From contig NC_134129.1 of the NCBI RefSeq assembly GCF_040939455.1, forward strand, positions 20,256,001 through 20,320,000: a stretch of DNA of 64,000 bases, read 5' to 3'. The position numbers were made by a program, and so were the translations under genes. Of the stretch, positions 10,740 to 22,694 are shown piece after piece (position 1 is the first letter of the stretch; each line of letters starts with the position of its first letter). This stretch comes from Microcebus murinus (taxonomy: Eukaryota > Chordata > Mammalia > Primates > Cheirogaleidae). The notes below the pieces were generated by a model. The model did not search any database and had not been told where the DNA came from. It worked only from the letters and a program-made list of their open reading frames with translations.

Positions 10740-12799
10740 TGCAGATCTGAGCAAACATCTCCCTCTGGGTCTTCCTTAGGCTGAAGCAGTGGTTGGGAAA
10801 GCGTGAGTCTGAATTCTGGGAAGAAAGAAGAGCGAGATCAGAGACAGAGAGAGTGAAAGGGTGAGTAGGCCACTTAAAAATAGCTCTGAGAGGAGGAAAT
10901 ACACTCACATAGGACAAAGAAAGTACCAGGGAGATCTGCACTCAATGCATACTTTGCATTTTCCCCGATATTCCTATTGCAGTAACAAGAGTACAACAGG
11001 AATCAAGAGATTCAGAGGCCCTTCTGAAATAAAAATGTGAGAGAATCAGAAACCTAACATAAATATACTAATCTGAAAATCCCTCTGCAACGAGAGTCTC
11101 TATGTGAAAAATAAGGAAAAAAAAAATACTTTTCTACTTTATGTCTCTAGAGATTTCATAAGTGTGCTAATTTTCTACATAGTTATTTTAGTCCTTGAAT
11201 TGCATTAATATACTTTGAAGGATAGAAAACCATCCATTGGGTATAGAGTGAAATACATCATTTTCTGGCTTCACATGGAGATTTTTTTCCACGAAGTATG
11301 TTTGTCTCAAAATACCAAGGGTTAACTGATATTTATATTATGTTTTCCAATAATTTCAATAAAATTTAAATTTTAATGTCATATGATCCTTTTGCGTGTT
11401 ACCTTATTTAACTAGGTGAATGTGTTTTTACCATTGACAAATGACCTTTTAATAGTTATTATCTATCTAAAAAATATACTTTAACAATATATCCTACTAT
11501 ACATGCTGAGCTGTACTACAGGGAAAAAAAGACATAACTGCTCCTACCTCCTATCATAAAATTTTAAGTTATAAATGCAACTACACTTATACAGGCAGTC
11601 TATCAGTTTTGAACGAATCTGCACCAATAGCTGGGACCCTTTAGCCTTAGGACCTGCTAGGCAACTCTTTGATGATCATTGAAAAAGCTATTCTAATAAA
11701 CAGTTCTTTAAGATTGTTTAATGTTAAATGATCTGAAATAACTTGAAAATAGCATTTCTTGGTGAGCTTTCATTATCTACCTAAAGTGATCTTCAAAAAC
11801 AATCAAATTTTTATTTTGGCTCACCAGAAGAAGAAGAATAATTAACCTGACTTTTTATGAGCATTCTCTGGAGTTTCTCCAGAAATAAAATTTTAATGTA
11901 GATTCTTAGTTTCTGTTTATCCAAATTTTCAACTTATGAACTTGATTATCTATTTGTGTGTGCGCATGTACTTCTAGTCTCCCTAGTTTTGTTCTGAAGG
12001 AAGCCCTTCAGAAATCACCCTGGGTGCTACCCTTATAGCAATATTTTCTTCTTAAAAGCTTGCTTCCTTGCCTTTATTCTATGCATAGGATGAAGCTTTA
12101 GTCTCAAGATGTTCATGATCCTTATTCCTTCACAACATGAATCTTGCTTTTCTATGAGCTATAAACAAAGACAAACCACAAAGCCATTGCAGGGGCATAG
12201 TAGTCTTTGATAAAGGCAGAAGCAATTTCTCTAGACTGTCCTAAAGGATTTGACACAAAATAAGCTCCAACTTGTCTCTCTGCCTAAACTAAGGAAACAA
12301 GTTTATTTATAATATGTTGTGGGATCCACTGGGATTTTCCCCCCCCTCTGAATGATTTGTTTAGACTGAAACAGCTAAGATGAATATTGAAAATCAAGCT
12401 CAGCTCTGCTGCAATAGTTCTATAACTCATGCTCTATGTTAAGCCCCTATTTTTGCGCCGAATACTGAGAACTGTGTTGCTAACAGTGTAAGAACACTGT
12501 GGAGGAGTTTACAGTCAATAATTAGGCGATGAGCAGAAGGTCTTCTCAGAGAAGGGGACGGCGAGGTTGTCATGCAAATAAGAAGGGGTTATTTAGATTG
12601 GCTAGATGGGTAGTAGAAGAACATGAAAACTGGAGTGTAGATCTTGAGTTTGGAAAATCCTGACTTATTTTATTGCATGTGACAAAGCAGTGATGAGAGC
12701 AAGAAGCACAAGTAGAGGGATTTGCTTTGAACATGAGGAAAGAGACAGATTTTTTTTTTCCAGACTGGATGAAATGGGGTGACAATAGACAGGTAGACA
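10740..12799. other. Unique AT-rich sequence
   Basis: No repeat or gene recognised. Includes a poly-C-like CCCCCCCC run near 12341 and otherwise ordinary AT-rich DNA. Confidence 0.5.
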
Positions 12800-12800
12800 G

Positions 12801-12801
12801 A

Positions 12802-12869
<68 letters not shown>
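12801..12869. repeat. Compound microsatellite (GT)n(GA)n
   Basis: About 11 GT units followed by about 24 GA units. The arrangement is the same as at the start of the larger array at 33976. The open frames across it (RERERE / SLSLSL peptides) are products of the repeat, not genes. Confidence 0.98.
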
Positions 12870-12871
<2 letters not shown>

Positions 12872-13044
12872 TCTTTAATACCCAAATTAAAATGTCATAC
12901 TTTAAATTATTTATGGGGGAAGAAGGTAGATCTTGTTCCAAGGTTGAGAAAATAATACCTCCACTTGCTCTCGCTAGTCAAATTCATGCCTTTCCTAAAT
13001 GTTTATTTGTGGTAGGAGCCTTTTGATTAATAAAAAAACAAACT

Positions 13045-13393
13045 GGCTGGGTAAGGTGGCTCACGCCTGTCATCCTAGCACTCTGGGAGGCTGAGGCAGA
13101 AGGATCACTCAAGGTCGGGAGTTCGAACCCAGCCTGAGCAAGAGTGAGACTCTGTCTCTACTAAAAGTAGAAAGAAATTAATTGGTTAACTAAAAATATG
13201 TAGAAAAAAATTAGCCAGGCATGGAGGTGCATGCCTGCAGTCCCAGCTACTCAGTAAGGCTGAGGCAGGAGGATCAGCTGAACCCAGGAGTTTAAGGTTG
13301 CTGTGAGTGAGGCTGACGCCATGGCACTCTAGTCTGAGCAACAGAATAAGACTCTGTCTAAAAAAGAAAAAAGAAAAAAAAAAAAAAAAAAAG
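13045..13393 (+). mobile_element. Alu SINE, full length
   Basis: Starts GGCTGGGTAAGGTGGCTCAC and ends in a mixed AAAAG/poly-A tail. More diverged than most Alus here, for example TCAGTAAGGCTGAGGCAGGA in the right arm. The flanks AAAACAAACT and AAAACAACT suggest an imperfect TSD. Confidence 0.93.
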
Positions 13394-13869
13394 AAAACAA
13401 CTAACTGTTGTAACCCTCTTAAATTGAATGGCCCAGCAAGCAGCACATTATATTGGTCCATTGCACATGACTATCAGGGTGAGGGTGACTGCATTTAATA
13501 TATTAGCATAATTGTAAGTATGCTCTTAATAAATTATTGTCAACATCTTTTCTATTGAATTACCTTATGCTTGCTTAAAAATTAAACACGTTTTATAGAT
13601 AAGAAAATTCTTCTGCTACATTTTAAATATAGTTACTTTTTTTGTTGTTAAATGCAATTTATTTTCATCAGCATAGTATAGACCTTTGTAATTCCACCAG
13701 GTTATCTGAAAGGCATCCCAAACTTAAATGTCTTAAACCAAACTATTGCTATCTCCCCAATCTGCTATTTATCTCAGAAAACAGCACTACCATTCACCGT
13801 GTTGCTTAAACCGCAAAACAAACAAATCTTCTAGTGATTCTTGACCCTACTCTTTCTTCCACATTTGCA

Positions 13870-14115
13870 TAAATGCATCAGCCAATCTTGCACTCAACCA
13901 TAATTAATGGAAACCTTCCCTGACAAGTTTTAGAAAATAACTTCTCATTAACTTCCTTCCTTTTTTCCAGCTTTAGTTTTTCTTCTAAACACTACCACCA
14001 CCTGACACTATTTTCACCCATTAAGGTATAAATTCCATGAGGGCAGGGATTCTATCAGTGTGCATCCCAGTATATGTAAATGGTAGTTAATTAAAAATTT
14101 TTTTTAGATGAATAA
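13870..14115 (+). mobile_element. L2 LINE 3' end fragment
   Basis: Contains the L2 3'-end signature: ATTCCATGAGGGCAGGGATT followed by a CATCCCAGTATA block. The downstream part is degraded. L2 is an old, inactive mammalian LINE. Confidence 0.65.
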
Positions 14116-14818
14116 GAGAATCTCAATCTCCGTTTGAAAGTCTGTGTGTTGATTTTCTTTCCTTGTTAATGTGAGCAGGGATTGAAGAGAAATAGTAGGG
14201 TGGAAAGAAAATAGGATTGAGACAGCTTGCCCACCCATAGCTGTGATTACTGATGTTTTAAACTGGATCAGATAATTGTGAGTAATTGGAAAATGAGCAG
14301 AAAGCTATAGGGCTTACTTAAAATGAAATTAAGTGATATGAAAGTGAGGTAAGAGGGTGGTGACTAAAGACATAAATCTATATTATGAATAAAGCAGGTG
14401 CAGTTATTCAGTAACCTTTCCGTGTATTGATAAAAAATATCTGAAAGTTAAAATGAACCTCAAGAGCTGTAAACTGTCAATGTCATATGTTTACAATTAT
14501 TTCCTAATTTTATACTGTCATGTATTGAATATAACACGATATGAATCACAAAGGAAGTCATTCAGTGTATCTGCTTTTTATTTATTGGTTTGATTGCTCT
14601 TTTTATTAGTGGCCGTTCAAAACCTGCTTCGATTCAAAAAAGATTTGAGGATATTTTGGTAGAGATAAATTGACTGGTTGCCTACTGGGTTTCCAGGCGT
14701 AATTAAGTTGTCCAAATTCAATGAACAAATTTGCAAAGGTATGTTACGCTGATCATGATAATTACAAACAATTTTTTTATGCACTTGCAATGAGCTTCAC
14801 TTAACTACTGAAATTGGA
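14116..14818. other. Unique AT-rich sequence
   Basis: Nothing recognised beyond AT-rich DNA. No long open frame. Confidence 0.5.
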
Positions 14819-14995
14819 AGAAGCGTACTTGCCTGAGCTTGCAAGTTCGATTCCAGCTCTACCACTTATAAATTTTACATCGAGGAATGAATTATTTACA
14901 CTTTCCTCATCCAGTAAATGGGGGTATTTATATGCTCATTTGATGGATTGCTATGATGATAAGATGACATAATATATTCAAAGTGTTTGGAACAC
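14819..14995 (+). mobile_element. MIR SINE (diverged)
   Basis: Follows MIR order: GCAAGTTCGATTCCAGCTCT, CCACTTATAAATTTT, CTTTCCTCATCCAGTAAATG, and a degraded tail with GATGATAAGATGACATAATA. More diverged than the MIR at 8545. Confidence 0.75.
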
Positions 14996-15295
14996 TTTGA
15001 ATTCTTGTGGAGAATAATCCTAAATGAATTTCAGATATTGTTAATATTTTGTAGTATTATCCAAATACGGGGAAATGATGCTCAATCCTTCCACATAGAA
15101 AAGTTATAATAACTTTTTAATCACTGCATAGTTAATCTTCAAAGAAGATTTTTCAGATGGTGATATTCACTGCAATTTTTATTTTTCTTCTATTTATTTT
15201 TCATTTTAATATTAATTAATTCATCAATTCATTTATTCACTTTTATGAAAGGATTTCTTGGGTGACATTATTAACTTTATTCCTTCATATGAATT

Positions 15296-15710
15296 ATTAT
15301 AGTTATACTATAATATTATATTAAATACAATTTAATCTATTGTATATCATAATATTATGATATATAATATTATATTAACTATGTAATATTAACTATATAT
15401 TATATGATATTAACTATATTATATTAACTATATATAATATTATATTAACTATATATAATATTATATTAACTATATATAATTATATTAACTATATATAATA
15501 TTATTATATTATATTAACTATATATAATATTATATACTTATATAATATTAACTATATATAATATTATTAACTATATAATATTATATGTTATAATATTATA
15601 TTATATAATATTACATATTACCTATACATAATATTAAACATAGTTATATTAATTATTATGATCTATAGTTATAACTATAGTTACAATAACCATAGGTCAT
15701 AAGTATATGA
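15296..15710. repeat. AT-only tandem/palindromic array
   Basis: About 400 bp of nearly pure A/T built from variants of a roughly 20-25-bp unit, ATATTAACTATATATAATAT, repeated at least eight times between about 15365 and 15590 and decaying on both sides. Most units are self-complementary, so the array could extrude cruciforms. Such AT-rich arrays tend to be length-variable and fragile. Confidence 0.9.
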
Positions 15711-15754
15711 TCATAAATATTTTTTAAAATGCTGCTATAGATTAATCATTATGT

Positions 15755-15945
15755 ATTTCTGGGGTTTTCAAATGAGGGAAGTTTTTCCACCACTACCTTC
15801 CTGGGGGGTGGGAGGAATTAATGATGTGTGAAATCATTCTTTATTGTCATGACTTAGAGGCATCTTCCTGGCATGTGGTGCATGGCAATGGATGTTACTA
15901 AACATCTTATCATGCACACCCTGGTGGGCCTATGTATCTCTAAAA
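15755..15945 (+). mobile_element. MER5-like hAT (Charlie) fragment, diverged
   Basis: The stretch GCAATGGATGTTACTAAACA followed by TCTTATCATGCACACCC resembles the middle of MER5A-type hAT elements (GGATGCTGCTAAACATCCTA pattern). The terminal repeats are not clear, so the assignment and the edges are tentative. Confidence 0.45.
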
Positions 15946-17535
15946 TTCCAAAAAGTTTTCATGCATGATACAAAAATAGTCGACAGTTTACTGGTCATGG
16001 TAAAAAAAAAAAAATCTCTATTTCCCTCAGATGTAAAAATTTGCAAAGTGGAGCACCTTTTACAAGTATAGTGGATGAACGCTGATTTTTTACATGCATG
16101 TGTGTAGATGTATGTATGCATGAATTTATTTATTGTAGATGCCAGGAATCACTGTCAACAGAGTTCAGTTCAGAGTGACCTGTTTGACTTTGAAGCCGGC
16201 TTTTATACTGAAAATACGGAAATTTGTCTCGTGACGTGTGTCTCATAAGTTTGCGTGGTGAATAAAGAAACCTCCAAAAGTTATTAACTACTCCAGGTAG
16301 GAAGGGAGTGTTGACATGTTTTAGGTAGGTAGTAATGTAACATAACTAAATTACATGAGAATGTATGCAGCTCTTAAAAGCTACAAAACTGTCATTGTCT
16401 AAACCTCAGCAACGAATTTTACATATGCCTAAATTTGCATATAGTTAATTAGTGTTTTCAAAGCAGTCCTTAGAGCCCAAATACCCAATTTCTTAGTTCA
16501 ATTATATTTTTCTCTTGTTCCGTGTTTAGTGTAGAAGAAAAAATAGCTGGTGCCCATCTTTTGAAGAGACATCTCTTCACACTCTTGAATTCTCTTATTA
16601 AAAGCAGTTCAGATTTCTTTTATTTCAAACACTCAACTTTCTCAAGACCACATGGGAAGTTTGCCATGCCCTACCTGAAAAGATTCGAGGCAGAGCTCAT
16701 ATATTAAAAAGCCCCTCAGGAATTCAGCCATCCGATTTATCATTAAACAGAGCTATCTTCTTAATGGAACTATTCCCTTTGATTAAAAGCTCTATTATTT
16801 TTCAAAGTGAAACAATTTCCCAAGCTATGAAAATCCTCTGCAGATGTTGTTTCTAGTGGAATTGAAACACCTTTTCCTATCTATCCTATACTTCTAGAAA
16901 AGATGAGTCAATGAATATAAATAATTACCAGTAATATAATATCAATGTAGTTTTCATCATATAATATTACATGTAACACAAAAGCATAACAAATTCAAAT
17001 ATATAGAGACAATTTAAATCGAATTGATTAGAATTGGGATATAATCAGTCATGGGCATGAAATGCTATTTAATCAGGTAATGACTTCATTAAACATGGTT
17101 AATCACATGCCACCTCAAATTCATTTTCTAAACATAGAATTAATTATTCAAATTATAGCAATTAAAACACACCAGTCAATGGCTTGATGCATTTCTAAAA
17201 CTACCTAGGCAAGCTTGCCAAAAAAATCTAGTCATCATTTACAGGGTTTGGTGTGTGTATTGAATATCTAACTCAATAAAATAGACATCTGAAACAAACA
17301 CTACCATGGGAACAAAATATAGACAATACTGGGTAGTTATTTCTTAGCAAAATCATATAATAGATTTAGAGAACTAAATAGGGCATAGAAAATATATGTG
17401 AATCTTGAAAAAAAAACTCACTTAGTGTTTATTCCTCAAATATGCTGTATCTATTTCTTTATCACAGAACAATTCCCAATTCATATAAAGTGGAAGTACT
17501 AATACATTTTCCTTAAGCCACACAAAATCAACATA
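15946..17535. other. Unique sequence, possible conserved noncoding element
   Basis: No repeat recognised over 1.6 kb. The part from about 16650 to 17180 is rich in short homeodomain-like and TCF-like words (CTTTGATTAAAAGC, TAATTA, AATTATTC, GTAATGACTTCATTA). This is typical of developmental enhancers but also of AT-rich DNA generally. A 61-codon open frame at 16522-16707 has no recognisable domain. Conservation cannot be judged from one genome. Confidence 0.25.
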
Positions 17536-17537
17536 TA

Positions 17538-17635
17538 TATTCATATATATTCATATATATGAATATTCATATATATGAATATATATACTCAATATATATA
17601 TTCAATGTATATATATTCATATATATATGAATACC
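17538..17635. repeat. Palindromic (ATATATTCATAT)n array
   Basis: Alternating ATATATTCATATATGAAT-type units read the same on both strands in several overlapping frames, giving a foldback-prone stretch of about 100 bp. It abuts a short diverged repeat at 17636. Confidence 0.9.
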
Positions 17636-17700
17636 TATTCAATGCATGGTACTATGTTAGGTACAGCAGACAAACAAAAGAACTACAACTTACGTGACAG
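17620..17700 (+). mobile_element. Possible L2/MIR-type fragment
   Basis: ACCTATTCAATGCATGGTAC and TATGTTAGGTACAGCAGACA follow the pattern of the old repeat text 'cctactatgtgccaggcactg'. Short and diverged; the family is uncertain. Confidence 0.35.
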
Positions 17701-17705
17701 AATTT

Positions 17706-18232
17706 ACATACAGTTTGGAATGCTAGCTACAACATGAAAAAAATCTACAAACAAGATACATTAAACATAATTAACTAAGGAAGAGCCCACTGGGCTTTCT
17801 GTTTTGAGGCATACACTTGGAAAACATTTTTTAAAAAATTTGTAGCTCAACAGAAGAAATTAAATTGGATTCTGTTTCATGACATTCTTTATGTGATCAT
17901 TCCTGGCCACTCTGGCACTGGATAGAATAGTTTATTTTCTGAATGAGCTTACTTACATATTCACTAAAAAAGGCTTTGTATGGTCCAGTAAACATTTAGG
18001 GGATGGAATGGATACTATTGCCTTAAATTTACCCCGCATTTCAGTTATTACTCAGAGCAATTTAAGAATGGTAATTCTTTGGTATAATACTTTCATTTGC
18101 AAAATTTGGTGTACAAATGAAGTATTCTACACTTAATTCAATACTCCAGCTGCTAATGGACATTATAACAATGTATATTCAGAATCATAACAAAAAAATT
18201 TCAAATATTAGTTTAAAATGTTAGCATGCCTC
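17706..18232. other. Unique AT-rich sequence
   Basis: Nothing recognised. Ends at the TA target of transposon copy 3. Confidence 0.5.
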
Positions 18233-18234
18233 TA

Positions 18235-18679
18235 CCGTGTTTCCCCCCAAAATCAGACAGGGTCTTAGATGTATTTTTCCTTAAGAAGACACCCTAGGGC
18301 TTATTTTCAGGGGATGTGTTATTTTTTTTAAGGACGGTACAACAATCTACATTTATTCAAATATAGTTAAGTCATCTTCTTCTGAAACGTCATCATAACT
18401 CTCCAAACCCCGAATCCCATCCTGAATGTCTTGTGACTCTATTTCCTTTAGAACCACTGGCCCCGATCTCTCCTGTGGAGCACTAGAGCTCTCATGGGGC
18501 GGATGAGAAGGGCTGCTCGTGTCCTTTCCTGCGACGACATGCGTGGGTTGTGCAGATGCGCTGCGTAGCCACGCCCACCACTGGGGCTTATTTTCGGGGT
18601 AGAGTTTGTATTGCACAAATGCTTAGAAATCCTGCTAGGGCTTATTTTATGGGTAGGTCTTATTTTCAGGGAAACACGG
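18235..18679 (-). mobile_element. TIR-CCGTG DNA transposon, copy 3
   Basis: A complete 445-bp copy on the minus strand. TA at 18233-18234; the left end is CCGTGTTTCCCCCCAAAAT and the right end is TTTTCAGGGAAACACGG, followed by TA at 18680-18681. Both TIRs are well kept. It has one 31-bp unit, and the open acidic tail is read from about 18481 down to a stop near 18353 (motifs VVLKE, IQDG, GLES, SEEDD). Relative to copies 5 and 7 it ends in TIFE and has a Tyr for Glu before DDV, changes shared with copy 4. Confidence 0.95.
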
Positions 18680-18681
18680 TA

Positions 18682-20060
18682 GAAGAACCAAGGTACCTCA
18701 ATGACTTTTACCCATTCGTTGAAACTCACTATATAGAGATTCTAAGTGAAAATAATTTTTGCAAGTTCGCGTGGATAAAGTGAGTAATAAGTATCTGTAC
18801 ATATTTGTCACATAAGTCTTAGTAATCTTTCTTTTACTACAGCAATCTTTTCCTTATTAAAATGACCAAACAAGCAGGTAAGGGAATGATTATATTCACC
18901 TCTAAGGAAATGGTAACTCTTAGCAACATCATGAAAGTACGACAATAAAATATATAACATTTCTATAAAAACATCTGATTTCCATGTTTTATTTGTGATT
19001 TAGAAAACGGGATAGAAAGAGCAGCATGTCTTCATCACAGAATAGTCATTTATAGACATGAGCTATTTACACAGTATGATTCAAAATGAACAACTGCTAA
19101 TAAAGGAGTTAACTTAAAAAATAATAATTTTGACATCATTCCATTTTTCCTTGTAATCCAATATCAGGTATGAATTTTCCGAGAATTACTATGCTCCCAC
19201 TGTCATTCTGAACCTGTATTTGTAGCAATTTGAAGTAAAATTATTAACTTAGTCATTTAGTTTAATGGAAATTATGCCCCATTATCATACATTTATAAAA
19301 TAATACTGAATAATTTTGTTGGAAATAGTTTCTGAAATTATACTATTGTAGTAACTCAACAAGAGGGAAACAATATGAAAGGGAAGTCTCATCTTTTTGC
19401 TCAAGTAAAACCATATTTTGGCAAAGGCTGGCTGACATTTGATTTTTATTACAGAGGTTAGTTATGATAATGAAAACTGATAGATAAGCAAGCAATACCT
19501 GTTTAAAATTCCACTCAGAAAATTAATACGTTTTTATGTAAATATTTGCTCCTTATAATAACAATGCACTTTGTTATCCACTCACTAAATATTGTTTAGC
19601 TGCAGAAGTAGTATCAGTACCTGAGAATGCCTTGGTGAATGCACACAATGTCCTTCCAAATGCATTGTTACCTTAATATTCCATTTAAAATGAGTATATG
19701 GCTTGGCAAATGTTTATGGACTAAAATACAGCTATTTTAATATTTGATAATTATCCATTTATTTCAATTTTATTTGAAGATAGTCCATGTTTTAAGGTCC
19801 AGCTCAAATGTTAACCTCTTCCATATCGTATTTCCTGATCCAGTATCAAAAACAGTTTCTCCTGTCCTGAGTTTTGCCATATTCCTTGGCCCCAGACTTG
19901 TTAAATGAATCACTTTTTTTTTAATCATGATTTTGGTCTGTATGTTTTCCCAGAAGTGGTGCAGATGCTGACATTTTAAGGCTGTTGCAGACAGCTTAAA
20001 TTGTCAAACAATATCATTTAAACTCCGAAACATTGTCTTATCGATCCAACTATTGGAAAC
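18682..20060. other. Unique AT-rich sequence
   Basis: No gene or repeat family recognised in 1.4 kb. No open frame with coding character. Confidence 0.5.
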
Positions 20061-20061
20061 A

Positions 20062-20180
20062 GGTGTTGTGATAGTTTTATCTGACAACTTGACCAAGTTA
20101 AGGGATACTCAGATTGTTGGTAAAACATTGTTTCTGGGTGTGTCTGTGAAGGTATCTCCAGAAGAGATTAGCTTGGTTTA
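20062..20180 (+). mobile_element. Old LTR-type repeat fragment
   Basis: GTTGTGATAGTTTTATCTGA, CAACTTGACCAAGTTAAGGG and TTTCTGGGTGTGTCTGTGAA follow a widespread mammalian repeat that begins 'TGTGATGGTTAATTTTATGT'. I recall it as an old LTR-type or related repeat but cannot fix the family. Only about the first 120 bp remain. Confidence 0.5.
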
Positions 20181-20369
20181 AGAAAAAGTTAATTTCCTCA
20201 AAATATAAAATACAGATATTGTGCTAATAAAAAGGTACAAAGTACTTTTAGATATCATGTTTATTCATTTAAGTTTGTGATTTTTAAGAATCATGAAATG
20301 TACAATTCCAGCAGAGGAAGATAATATAAAATTATGTTCTAAAATTATTAGTTTTAACAAATATGTGTC

Positions 20370-22690
20370 TTTTTTTAAAAAAGAGGTGATTGCCTCTTTG
20401 TGATGAATCTCCCAGGAGTCTGTTGTGCTTCTAGTACTTGGATGTACAGATTTCTAGGAAGACCTGGGAAATTTTCTTGAAGTATTCCCTCAAATAGTTT
20501 TCCCAGCCCTTGTGTATTTTCTTCTTCTTCACTCTCAAGGATTTCAATGATTCTTATTTTATGCCTCTTTACATAATCCCACAATTCTTTTAGGCTTTTT
20601 TCATCCCTCTTATTTCTGTGTTCCTTTTCTTTGGCTATTTTAATTCAAAGGTGTTGTCTTCTGGCTCTGAGATTCTTTCTTTTGCTTAGTCTAGTCTATT
20701 TCTAAGGCTTTCCTTTGTGTTTTATATTTCCTTGAATGAATTTTTTATTTCCCGAAGCTCTGGTTGATTTTTTTTTTTTTAACAATTCAATATCTTTAGT
20801 GATTTTTTTCATTTATTTCCTACATTGTTTTTGTGGCTTCTTTGTGTTGGGTTTCTATTTTCTCTTTTATTTCATTGAGCTTCCTTATAATCCATATTCA
20901 TAATTCTTTATCAGTTATTTTAATATTCTCATTTTGTTTGGTTTCCATTGGTATGGAGTTATTGTTTTCTTTTGGGGGGTCTCCTTTTACTCTGATGTAT
21001 GTGGAGAGTTTTTGCTGATTTCTTCTCATCTAGAGCAGCTTTTGCTTCTTATTTTTGGATTTTCTTTTGATTAGATAATGGCATGCCCGATTTAATCTCT
21101 GAGACAGTGGGTGGTGCTTGTGGGTGAGACTCAACTACACCCTGCATGATTGAGTCAGTAAATGCTGTAAAGGGTATGCAAATTGAACTTCCTCTCAGTA
21201 GGTGGTACTTTCTGGAAGGAACAAGCTACAACATTCTTTTTGGCTCCTGTGACCAGCTCTAGTCCCTCAGGAGAAGCAATTGATTGCCCCAGGGGTTTGG
21301 TGGGGTGCTGGAACTTCAGGTAAGTCCTATTCTTTGCCACAGCAGAGGTGGGTGGAGGAGTGCAGCTAGGCTGGGCTGGGTTGGGCTAGCTTGCCCTCAG
21401 GTTCCATCAAAGCTGGCAAGGTAAACTATTTCAGCAGGGGTCAAAGGTCTGCTCCCAGCTTCCAAGCAAAGCCACCACAGATTTGGCATTGGCCTTACCA
21501 AATCACAAATCTCCCCCCTCCTTGCCCTCAAGCAATGCAACTGAGACCCTGGTATACAGGATCTGGTCGGTGGGCCCATCTCTGGGTCCCTGAAGATCAA
21601 ATCCTGACCATGCTAGCTGGAAGCATGCTGTTCCCATGTTGCCATGGGGTGCCCAAGCAGGTTCAATGTCCTCACACTTTGGAGCATGTCCCACACTGAT
21701 GGAGTCACCTGGAAATGGCACCAGGGAGGGACAGGGGCAGACTGCTCACAGTGCAAGCACCCCTCAGACTGCAGCAGGACCCCCAGAGGAAAAGCCTGAG
21801 CCCCACTATCTGTGGAAGCCTCCGAATGGTGGCTCTATTGTCTGTCTCAGTAGCCATAGGTGGGGGAGGAGAAGAGGAGAAAAAAGAGTCCAGAAAGGCT
21901 TGAGCCCCACACTAAGCCCCGGTGTGATGGATGAACCAACCAAGAGAGAAAGCACTTCCTGTGAGTCCCTGCCCAATAGTCTCTCAGCATCCACTTGCAA
22001 GGCAGGAAGGGAGGAGAAGGGTCTGAAAGGAAGAAAGAAAGCCCTCCAATCTTCCCTGTCCTTCTCTCCAGAAAGCCAGACAACCCAGAATGCCCAGGCT
22101 TTTGAGTCACACAGATCTCCTGGGTCCCACTAGCTTCCTGTGGCCTCCATTGTCTGGGCCTGAGTTGGGGAATGTTTGTGTGGGAACGAGTGAGATGAAA
22201 ACCAAGGGGAAGAAGCCCCCTGGGGAGGACAAAGGTGCTTGGTGGGTGGAGAAGCAATATGGCCCCTGCCTTCTTGGCTAGGGTCTACCATGTTGGAAAG
22301 TGACCCCCCGGTTGCCGGCAGCTGGTGGTTGGTCCTCTAGGAGCTCCTGGTTCACTGGTGGCAGCAGCTTCTGGGCTTGGGAAGGTAGAGGAGCTCTCCT
22401 ACTGCTGGAGAGATGGAGGAGGGAGCAACCAACGTTTCCACCCACCCTTCTCGCTGGATGCCAAGCCTCTGGGGCTTGACCTCTACTGATCTCCTGCTCC
22501 TTTATGTTCCGCTCCACAACTCCTCTGTTCCTCCTTTTAGACGTTGCATTGTAGAGATCCAGAGAATACTGCCTTAACCAACGAGGAGACACACTGATGA
22601 TCAGGAGCAAGTGGATCAGGGCCTCAGGCTGCAGGTTTTGAAGGACACACTCAACCTCATGGGCCCAGTCTGGGCTTGAACTCCTGGCCT
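20370..22690 (-). mobile_element. L1 5' half (5' UTR and ORF1 start), reverse strand
   Basis: On the minus strand the right part (about 22690 to 21080) is a GC-rich L1-style 5' UTR. The left part (about 21000 to 20370) is ORF1: an open frame at 20375-20584 includes KIRIIEILESEEEENTQGL and a NLYIQVLEAQQTPGRF-type segment that matches the ORF1p pattern ending in QEAQRTPNR. Upstream frames are interrupted by stops and an A-rich tract (20768-20780). ORF2 and the 3' end are missing, the opposite of ordinary 5'-truncated L1 copies, so a deletion or rearrangement removed them. ORFs on the plus strand across 21391-22281 are antisense to the 5' UTR. Confidence 0.75.
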
Positions 22691-22694
22691 CAAG

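Noticed and set aside
21391..22281. Plus-strand open frames up to 165 codons in GC-rich sequence
   Set aside because: Antisense to an L1 5' UTR; GC-rich DNA lacks stops by chance.
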